Shown here in pieces: positions 49,149-55,377 of a DNA stretch of 55,377 bases (the first letter of the stretch is position 1; every line of letters begins with the position of its first letter). This DNA is from Clostridia bacterium (GTDB taxonomy: Bacteria > Bacillota > Clostridia > Oscillospirales > Acutalibacteraceae): assembly GCA_017454485.1 (NCBI GenBank), contig JAFTCX010000001.1, positions 1 to 55,377 on the forward strand, read 5' to 3'. The notes under the pieces are model-generated. The model was given only the letters and a program-made list of their open reading frames with translations. It was not told the DNA's origin and searched no databases. The position numbers and the translations under genes were made by a program.

Positions 49149-51782
49149 ATGGCTGACTTTCAGATTTCTATCATCATTCCGGCGTATAACGCCGAAGAAT
49201 ATATGGCGGCTTGTCTCGATTCCCTGCTGCATCAGACGATGGATAAAACCGCCATGCAGGTCATCGTCATCGACGACGAATCCACCGACCGCACGCCCGA
49301 CATTTTGCGCGCCTACAGCGAAAAATACCCCTTCATCGAGGTCGTTCGCAAACAGAACGCCGGCGTTTCCGCCGCACGCAACGACGGCATCCGCCGCGCC
49401 AAGGGCAAGTATATCATGTATCTCGATTCCGACGATACGCTCACGCCGCCGAGCGTGGAAAACATTGTTTCCTTTTTCGATTCCGTGTATGACACGGTCG
49501 ATCTTGTGACCTATTTCATCCAGCCATATATCGGCAACGAGCTGCTCAAAACCCACGCGCGCTACAAAAACTTCCTCACCCACACGGGCGTGTATGACCT
49601 TGAGCAGAACCCCTATATCGTGCAGACCACGATGAACGTCTGCGTCAAAAATTTGGGCGAAAAGAACTTTTTGTTCAACGAGCAGATGCACTATCAGGAG
49701 GATCAGGAATACATCAACCGCGTGCTCAAGGACAAGCTCAAGCTCGGCTACTGCTCGCACGCTTGCTATATGTATAACCGCAGCAACGACGCGTCCTCCA
49801 TGGCCTCGCGCTCGCACGCATATTTTTTGTTTGAGAGCACGATGGCGTATTTTGAATCGCTCTTTGCCCAGTTCCCGGAAAAGGTGCCGCGCTATTATCA
49901 GGCCGTGTTCTTCCACGATCTGCGCTGGAAGCTGATGGAAAAAATTCTCTATCCCTTCCACTATGACGCGGCGGCGTTTGCGCACGCGATGGATCGCATC
50001 AAAGCGCTGCTGGCGCGTGTGGACACCGAGATCATTGCGGACAATCCCTCGATTTTAAAGCCCCATGTGCATTACTGGCTGAACCTCAAGCCGAACGTGT
50101 TCCCCCTGCCCTATATCAGCCGCGACGGCATCGACGTGCTGGCCGACGGCAAAACGATCGGCCACGCGAATCAGGCCACGCTGAAGATCACGAAGATTGA
50201 ACAGGTGGACGGCGGACGGCTGCGATTGCGCGCGTTTTCCGGCATCGGGGTGTTCAACTATATGAAGGAGGAGCCGAAGTTCTTCCTCATTCGCAACGAA
50301 ACGGAAAAGCAGCAGCTGCGGCTCTATCCGTCCAAGTTCGGCTACTACAAAACCAACATCATGACAAACCGGTTTTACGGCTTTGATGTGCTCATTGACC
50401 CGAAGGAAACGCACGAGATCGCGTTCAAGTGTTCGCTGGACTCCTATTCCTTCGACGTGAAGATCAACTTCACCCCAGCCGCCGTGTTCCGCCGCAAAAC
50501 GCGCCAGTTCGCCTATGCGCGCGGCAACGTCATCCTATCCTACTACAACAACACCATCCGCTTCCGCCTTGCCGACAAGGAGGAGATTTACCGCTTTGAA
50601 AAGGACAACATCGCCCTGTTCAACCCCGAACGCGCCATTGCGGAGCTGAAAAACGAAGCGCTCGATTACCGCCATGACCACCGCGTCTGGCTTTACAGCG
50701 ATTTGAATTCCGTCAAAAAGGACAACGCCTACGCCCAGTTTATGCACGACTTTGAAAAAGACGACGGCGTGGAGCGCTATTACATCTACACGCGCCCGTA
50801 TGAAGAAATTGCATCGCTTTTTTCCGACGCGCAAAAGCCCTTCCTTGTGGAATTCGGCTCGCCGAAGCACCGGATGCTGTATCTTGCAAGCGAGCTGATT
50901 CTTTCCTCGTTCTTCGGCCGCGAAGCGATTTCTCCGTTTTTTGACGAGCAGGAGGAGAGCAACTACTACGACATTGAGCATTTCCGCATCATCTATATGC
51001 AGCACGGCATTCTCCACGCGCACTACGTCAACAAATATTCCGCCGAAAACGCGCTTTGCGACAAGGTGGTGGTGTCGTCCTATTTTGAAATGGAAAACCT
51101 CACGCAGAACTACTGCTTCAAAAAGGACGATCTCATCCCCTGCGGAATGCCGCGCTATGAATTCATTGACAAAACCAAAAAGGCGCAGAACAAGCTGCTC
51201 TTTGCCCCCTCGTGGCGCAGCTATCTTGCGCGCAATGTGACGCCCACGACCTACAGCATCTCCATGCCGGCGTTCCGCAAGAGCGACTATTATCAGAATT
51301 TTGCCGCCTTTCTCAACGACGAACGCCTGCACGCGCTGCTGGAAAAGCACGATTTGACGCTGGACGTCAAGATGCACCCGATCATCACGCAATACGCCAC
51401 GGAGCTGTTCCCGCTGAAAAGCGAGCGTGTGAAGCTGGTTTCCGGCGATGTGGACGTTTCCGACTACAAGGCGTTCATCACGGACTTTTCCTCATTCGTG
51501 TTCGATTTTGCGTTTCTTGCCCGCCCGGTGCTCTATTTTGTGCCGGACTACGCGCAGTTCCGCTCGGGCATGAACCTTTACCGAAAGCTCGACCTGGAAT
51601 TTGAGGACGCGTTCGGCGAGCTGACGACCGAGCCGCAAAAAGCCATCGACGCGCTGGAACGCATTTGCAAAGCGGATTTTGTGCCCGCCGCGCCGTTCAA
51701 GGAGCGCATGGAGCACTTCTATCTGCCGATGCAGCACTGCCGCGCCGACATCTACAACTACATCACAACAAAAATGTTTTAA
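49149..51782 (+). CDS. Bifunctional GT2 / CDP-glycerol glycerophosphotransferase
   Basis: 877 aa, two enzymes in one chain. Residues 1-~220: GT2 domain (SIIIPAYNAEEYM, VIDDESTDRTP, AGVSAARNDGI, YLDSDDT with the metal-binding DxD). A linker with beta-rich character follows. Residues ~480-870: TagF/TarF-like Glyphos_transf domain (QHGILHAHYV, FAPSWRSYL, KMHPIIT, ITDFSSFVFDFAFL, YFVPDY). Expected to assemble or decorate a glycerol-phosphate-containing wall polymer at the inner membrane face. ATG follows GAGGAGAGG. Confidence 0.9.
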   Translation: MADFQISIIIPAYNAEEYMAACLDSLLHQTMDKTAMQVIVIDDESTDRTPDILRAYSEKYPFIEVVRKQNAGVSAARNDGIRRAKGKYIMYLDSDDTLTPPSVENIVSFFDSVYDTVDLVTYFIQPYIGNELLKTHARYKNFLTHTGVYDLEQNPYIVQTTMNVCVKNLGEKNFLFNEQMHYQEDQEYINRVLKDKLKLGYCSHACYMYNRSNDASSMASRSHAYFLFESTMAYFESLFAQFPEKVPRYYQAVFFHDLRWKLMEKILYPFHYDAAAFAHAMDRIKALLARVDTEIIADNPSILKPHVHYWLNLKPNVFPLPYISRDGIDVLADGKTIGHANQATLKITKIEQVDGGRLRLRAFSGIGVFNYMKEEPKFFLIRNETEKQQLRLYPSKFGYYKTNIMTNRFYGFDVLIDPKETHEIAFKCSLDSYSFDVKINFTPAAVFRRKTRQFAYARGNVILSYYNNTIRFRLADKEEIYRFEKDNIALFNPERAIAELKNEALDYRHDHRVWLYSDLNSVKKDNAYAQFMHDFEKDDGVERYYIYTRPYEEIASLFSDAQKPFLVEFGSPKHRMLYLASELILSSFFGREAISPFFDEQEESNYYDIEHFRIIYMQHGILHAHYVNKYSAENALCDKVVVSSYFEMENLTQNYCFKKDDLIPCGMPRYEFIDKTKKAQNKLLFAPSWRSYLARNVTPTTYSISMPAFRKSDYYQNFAAFLNDERLHALLEKHDLTLDVKMHPIITQYATELFPLKSERVKLVSGDVDVSDYKAFITDFSSFVFDFAFLARPVLYFVPDYAQFRSGMNLYRKLDLEFEDAFGELTTEPQKAIDALERICKADFVPAAPFKERMEHFYLPMQHCRADIYNYITTKMF

Positions 51783-51794
51783 GAGGAATCCACT

Positions 51795-52799
51795 ATGGCA
51801 GACAAGGGAAAGGGCAAGCTCAAGCTCCTTTACATTTTGCAGTATTTGCAGCAGCACAGCGACGAAAACAACCCCGTCAGCACGGAAACGCTGATGGAGA
51901 TGCTGCGCGAAAAGGGCATTGAATGCGAGCGAAAATCCATTTACAGCGACGTGCAGACCATGCGCGACGCCGGGTTTGACATTTTGCGCGTTAAGGCGCC
52001 CGCCAACGGCTATTGCCTGACAGGGCGCACCTTTGAGCTGCCGGAGCTGCGGCTGCTGATGGACGCGGTGCAGGCCGCGAGCTTTATCACGCCGAAAAAG
52101 ACCGAGGATTTGCTCGACAAAATCGGCACGCTGTCCTCCGCGCCGCAGGCAAAGCAGCTTCGCACCGTGATTGGCACGCCGCACAAAAGCAAATATGCCA
52201 ACGAGGAAATTTACTATAACATCGACACGATCGACCGCGCCATTGCGCTGGGCAAAAAAATCCGCTTTCGCTATGTCAAGCGCCAGCTCGACAACCAGAA
52301 ATGCGGAATCAAGCTCAAGGAAAAGGAATTCACGGTCAGCCCCTATGCGCTGATCTGGTCCGACGATCAATACTACCTTGTGAGCAACCACGAAAAATAC
52401 GACAACCTCATGCACACGCGCATCGACCGCATGAAGGGCGTGCAGATCATTGCGCGTTCGGCGCGGCCGGCAAGCGAGGTTTCGCCCTATCCGAACGGCT
52501 TTGACGCGGCGGATTACGCGGCAAAGGTGTTTCATATGTTTTCCGGCGAGGTGGAGCCGCTGGAGCTGCGCTGCCACAGCTCGCTGCTGGAAGAAATTCT
52601 CGACCGCTTCGGCACCGACGTTTCCATCACCAAGGCGCGCCACGCGGACGATTTCACCGTGCAGACCGAGGGCGTTGTCAGCGACGGGCTGGTGTCGTGG
52701 CTGATGCAGTTTTCCTCGCGCATCGAGGTGCTGCAGCCGCAGTCGCTGCGCGAAAAGCTGCGCGAGCGCGCGGGGGAGATCTTTGCGCTTTATGAATAG
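51795..52799 (+). CDS. WYL-domain transcriptional regulator
   Basis: 334 aa. N-terminal helix-turn-helix (about 8-75: LKLLYILQYLQQHSDEN, STETLMEMLREKGIECERKSIYSDV), WYL domain around residues 145-215 (IRFRYVKRQ, VSPYALIWSDDQYYLV), and C-terminal WCX extension ending LREKLRERAGEIFALYE. WYL proteins bind nucleic acids or nucleotides and often control stress or defence genes; target unknown. 12 bp after the GT2 fusion, so perhaps co-transcribed. Confidence 0.92.
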   Translation: MADKGKGKLKLLYILQYLQQHSDENNPVSTETLMEMLREKGIECERKSIYSDVQTMRDAGFDILRVKAPANGYCLTGRTFELPELRLLMDAVQAASFITPKKTEDLLDKIGTLSSAPQAKQLRTVIGTPHKSKYANEEIYYNIDTIDRAIALGKKIRFRYVKRQLDNQKCGIKLKEKEFTVSPYALIWSDDQYYLVSNHEKYDNLMHTRIDRMKGVQIIARSARPASEVSPYPNGFDAADYAAKVFHMFSGEVEPLELRCHSSLLEEILDRFGTDVSITKARHADDFTVQTEGVVSDGLVSWLMQFSSRIEVLQPQSLREKLRERAGEIFALYE

Positions 52800-53460
52800 T
52801 TGTTAGTCGTTAGTCGTTAGTCGTTAGTCGGTAGCTGTTAGCTGTTAGTTGATAGTCGTTAGTCGTTAGTCGGAAGCCGGAAGCCGGAAGCTGATAGCTG
52901 ATAGCTGGAAGCTGTTGGCTGACGAGCAACGGAAAAGCTTACGGATTTGTGAAGAATCCGAAAAAGGCTTGCACGCGAGGCACATTTTGCGTAGAATGAA
53001 GATACACCGTAAAATGCGGAAGGCTATTTCGCACCTCATCCACCACACGCCTTGCGGCGTGCGGTCCCCCTTCGGTCTCGGCTGCCGCCTCGGTCGGCGC
53101 TTCTGCTGCGCAGAGATGTCCACTGGACATCCGCGCCCCGTAGGACGGGGAAGGCAAGTTAGGTTCGCTTTTATAGATAGGTAGACACTAAAAAATATGC
53201 ATTTTAGAATATACGTTGTATAAAAAAAGACCACTTGTCTTGCCCTCCCCTTTGGGGAGGGTGGCAGCCGAAGGCTGACGGGTGAGGTTTGACCGACGCA
53301 TCGCCGCAGGCGCGTCCATCAATTCCGAATTCCGCATTCCGAATTCCGAATTATGCGCTTTAGCGCATCCGACGCATCGCCGCAGGCGGCGTCCATTCAT
53401 TGCGAATTGCAAATTGCGAATTATCTCCACTCTTCACTCTTCACTCTCCACTCTACATTG
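52800..53460. repeat. Gene-free region with mixed heptamer arrays
   Basis: GTTAGTC/GTTAGCT/GGAAGCC/TGATAGC units with 7-bp period (52800-52919). The palindromes GATGTCCACTGGACATC (53115) and CCCTCCCC/GGGGAGGG (53244) follow. Two GACGC hairpins with the altered stem CGCC-GCA-GGCG are at 53295 and 53371, each with AATTCCG or AATTGCG heptamers, and CTCTTCA heptamers (53428-53460) end the region. No credible ORF. Confidence 0.85.
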
Positions 53461-53484
53461 AAAAAACAGAAAGGGTCTATAACG

Positions 53485-54894
53485 ATGGACGACATCTTTT
53501 TTTCAGACAATCCCAATCAAAAAAAGAAAAACACGCCTGCGCCGGACAAGTTCAGCGCCGACCTGTTTTCCGGCGAGACAGAGCCTGCAACGAGCAAAAG
53601 ATTCACGGTGCATCTGCCGGACGACGCCTCTGCCGCGCCGAACGACCGCACGCCGCGCGGAAAGCCCGTGGGTGAATTCCGTCTGGACGACGACGCCCCA
53701 CTCTCTGCGTCGCGCCAAAAGCCGGTGGTTTCCCAGCAGCGGCGCTACACCCCTGCCGGGTCGCCGCAGATGCCGGAATATACGCCCCCGGCGCCCACGG
53801 TGCGCCAAAGCGAAGTGACCGCGGCACAGGCGCAAAAAGAAGCCGCCGCTGTTCCGGCGCGTGCGCCACAGCGTCCGACGCAGGGCCCGAACCAGCGTCC
53901 GACCCAGCGTCCGGCACAGGCCGCGCGCAGCGCGCCCCCGCCGCGCAGACAGCCCGAACGCCGCAGGAAAAAGCCGCGCCATGTGAAAGGCAAAATCATC
54001 GCCGCGCTGCTCGCGCTCGTGCTGCTCGTCCTCGTCGGCGCTGTGGGCTACGGCTATGTTGCCGTCGGCAAGCTCAGCTTTGACAAGGAATTTGAGCGGG
54101 ACAACCCCTATATTTCGCAAAGCGAGCTCATGCACGCCCCCGGGGTCAAAAACATCCTTTTCATCGGCTCTGACGCGCGCGGCGACGTGCAGGGACAGCG
54201 CTCGGACACCATGCTGATCTGCTCCATCGACTCCGCGCACCACAAGGTCAAGCTGACCTCCCTTTTGCGCGACAGCTTCGTCTATATCCCCTCCAAGGGC
54301 TACAGCACCAAGCTCAACGCCGCGTTTTCCTATGGCGGCGCAAACCTGCTCGTTGACACGGTGGAGAGCAACTTCAAAATCAAGATCGACGACTATGTGC
54401 TGATCGATTTTGAGGGTTTTGTCAAGCTGATTGACAGCATGGGCGGCCTCGATGTGGACGGCGTGACCGAAAACGAGGCGCGGTATCTGCGCGACAAGGT
54501 CAAGATCATCTATGCCAAAGAGGGCAAAAACCACTTTTCCGGCAAAGCTTCGCTGTGGTACTGCCGCATCCGCTACCTCGACGATGATTTCCACCGCACC
54601 GAACGCCAGCGCAAAGTCATTCACGCGATCATCAACCAGGCGCTGCGCAAGGGCCCGTTCAAGCTGATGAAGATCGTCGACACCGTCATGCCCTACATCA
54701 CGACGAGCATGAACCGTAACGACGTGCCGATGGTTGCCGCAAGCGCGGTGTTCAACTTCATCGGCGGCGAAAACCCGCAGCACCAGATCCCGGCAGAGGG
54801 CACATGGACGAACGCACGCATCGGCGGCGCAGATGTGCTCAAGATGGACACGGAAGAAAACGTGCGGCTGCTGAAGGAGTTTGTGTTTGAGTAA
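53485..54894 (+). CDS. LytR-CpsA-Psr family wall-polymer ligase
   Basis: Transfers lipid-linked polymers to peptidoglycan. 469 aa. A long (~165 aa) Pro/Gln/Arg-rich cytoplasmic region with repeats (QRPTQGPNQRPTQRPAQ), basic just before the membrane helix (about residues 170-192), then the LCP domain: NILFIGSDARGD, RSDTMLICSID, LTSLLRDSFVYIP, KLNAAFSYGG, LIDSMGGLDVDGV and FHRTERQRKVI, with the conserved Arg/Asp residues present. ATG 53485 follows AAAGGG; the longer upstream frame lies in the repeat array. Fits the neighbouring glycerophosphotransferase. Confidence 0.93.
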   Translation: MDDIFFSDNPNQKKKNTPAPDKFSADLFSGETEPATSKRFTVHLPDDASAAPNDRTPRGKPVGEFRLDDDAPLSASRQKPVVSQQRRYTPAGSPQMPEYTPPAPTVRQSEVTAAQAQKEAAAVPARAPQRPTQGPNQRPTQRPAQAARSAPPPRRQPERRRKKPRHVKGKIIAALLALVLLVLVGAVGYGYVAVGKLSFDKEFERDNPYISQSELMHAPGVKNILFIGSDARGDVQGQRSDTMLICSIDSAHHKVKLTSLLRDSFVYIPSKGYSTKLNAAFSYGGANLLVDTVESNFKIKIDDYVLIDFEGFVKLIDSMGGLDVDGVTENEARYLRDKVKIIYAKEGKNHFSGKASLWYCRIRYLDDDFHRTERQRKVIHAIINQALRKGPFKLMKIVDTVMPYITTSMNRNDVPMVAASAVFNFIGGENPQHQIPAEGTWTNARIGGADVLKMDTEENVRLLKEFVFE

Positions 54895-54912
54895 TGCGCG
54901 GGGCGCATTACT

Positions 54913-55013
54913 CACAATTTGGAATGTGGAATTTGGAATGTGGAATGAGATGAATTCGCAATTCGCAATTCGCAATTTGCAATGAATGGACGCCGCGCGG
55001 TGCGCAGCGCATC
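54913..55013. repeat. Heptamer arrays plus inverted GACGC hairpin
   Basis: GGAATGT-type units (54913-54948), AATTCGC units (54951-54983), then the inverted hairpin (to 55013, stem partly degenerate: GCGCAGCGC in place of GCGCGATGC). Confidence 0.85.
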
Positions 55014-55017
55014 ACAT

Positions 55018-55140
55018 CCGTAGGGGCGGCCGGTTGTCGCAACGAAAAAAAGCACCGGTGGAGCTTTTTTTCGTTGCGATTCCGTTTTTGTTGCGGCAGC
55101 AGCAAAGCACTTTAAAGACGCCTGTTTTTTATCTACGCAA
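55018..55140 (-). repeat. Partial copy C of the multi-hairpin repeat
   Basis: Corresponds to about 47718-47838 of copy B (shared GTGGAGCTTTTTTT, GTTGCGATTCCG, TTGTTGCGGCAGCA, GACGCC, TTTACGC-like) but lacks the hairpin cluster. It runs directly into the CGCGGCGGT repeat. Confidence 0.85.
55038..55078. terminator. Symmetric 16-bp-stem terminator-like hairpin in copy C
   Basis: CGCAACGAAAAAAAGC pairs with GCTTTTTTTCGTTGCG around a 9-nt loop; could end the LCP transcript and any reverse transcript. Confidence 0.8.
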
Positions 55141-55144
55141 TCCC

Positions 55145-55236
55145 TTTTTCGCGGCGGTTACTACGGTTCGTTATTTTTGGCTTCTGCCGAACGGTGCCTC
55201 CGGCGGGTCCATTCTTTCTCTTTCTCTTGCAGGATG
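55145..55236 (+). repeat. Repeat with CGGTGCCTCCGGCGG, copy 2
   Basis: Matches the left part of 43722-43847 (TTTTTCGCGGCGGT through TTCTTTCTCTTTCTCTT); the second palindrome arm is missing. Confidence 0.8.
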
Positions 55237-55316
55237 CTGAATTGCAATGGGAAATCATACTATTCACCAATAAAGGCTGGACTTTTCTATATTTCTGTGT
55301 TATACTATTACGGGTG

Positions 55317-55377
55317 ATGAAAATGAAATATCAAAGTTATCGTATGAATGAAGAACAGAAATTGGAAATCGAGAAAG
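55317..55377 (+). CDS. 5' end of an unidentified gene (continues past window)
   Basis: Open frame from ATG 55317 to the window edge (MKMKYQSYRMNEEQ...), 20 residues visible, AT-rich. A possible promoter (TGGACT, 17 bp, TATACT at 55301) precedes it. Too little to assign. Confidence 0.4.
   Translation, partial: MKMKYQSYRMNEEQKLEIEK

Noticed and set aside
53503-54975. 490-codon minus-strand frame opposite the LCP gene
   Set aside because: Mirror of LCP codon bias; no domain and begins in a heptamer array.

Overview
The window comes from a GC-rich, spore-forming anaerobic Firmicute, most likely a Clostridia/Oscillospirales (Ruminococcaceae-like) gut bacterium. The evidence is a complete spoIIIAA-AH sporulation operon, an anaerobic ribonucleotide-reductase activase, Clostridia-type gene order around nusB-xseAB-ispA-dxs-tlyA-nadK-argR-recN, and a rhamnose/glycosidase locus. 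The genus is inference; no rRNA or tRNA gene was seen.

Layout. 1-16.5 kb: one closely packed plus-strand block for carbohydrate use (GH3 glycosidase truncated by the window start, four membrane-anchored or secreted phosphoesterases, rhamnulokinase, rhamnose isomerase, rhamnulose-1-P aldolase, GH78 alpha-L-rhamnosidase, second GH3, a cytosolic metallophosphoesterase, xylulokinase), closed by a terminator shared with a convergent YfhO-type membrane protein. 19.4-21.9 kb: divergent promoters, a C_GCAxxG_C_C redox protein, then an AT-richer island of two tandem cassettes. Each cassette starts with the same 108-bp remnant of a phage MuF-type head protein. The first carries a JAMM-like toxin candidate and a small putative immunity gene. 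The second carries an RNase-like toxin candidate (PBECR type), followed not by an immunity gene but by a promoter, a foldable RNA and a terminator. 22-36.1 kb: housekeeping/sporulation superoperon. 36.3-37.2 kb: minus-strand RelB-YafQ toxin-antitoxin plus DUF2442 gene, bracketed by 48-bp direct repeats. 37.4-43.5 kb: tyrS, small membrane protein, GH38 alpha-mannosidase, PHP histidinol-phosphatase. 43.5-48.3 kb: repeat-rich region with nrdG, two paralogous phage-like winged-helix proteins and an acyltransferase. 48.3-55 kb: cell-surface polymer genes (GT-like protein, GT2/CDP-glycerol transferase fusion, WYL regulator, LytR-CpsA-Psr ligase).

The intergenic DNA from 36 kb onward is unusually structured. 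Arrays with a 7-bp period but different unit sequences recur at many gene edges. They are often bordered by a conserved GACGC...GCGTC hairpin and a GCGGTCGCG junction, and they enclose at least two larger repeated cores. One core is about 180 bp, present in two inverted copies. The other is about 430 bp and contains five perfect hairpins, three of them packed without linkers inside an 11-bp arm (a pre-formed four-way junction). Two inverted copies differ in the loops but keep every stem. The cassette array with the RNA in the immunity position and the cruciform repeat family are the best candidates for undescribed biology.
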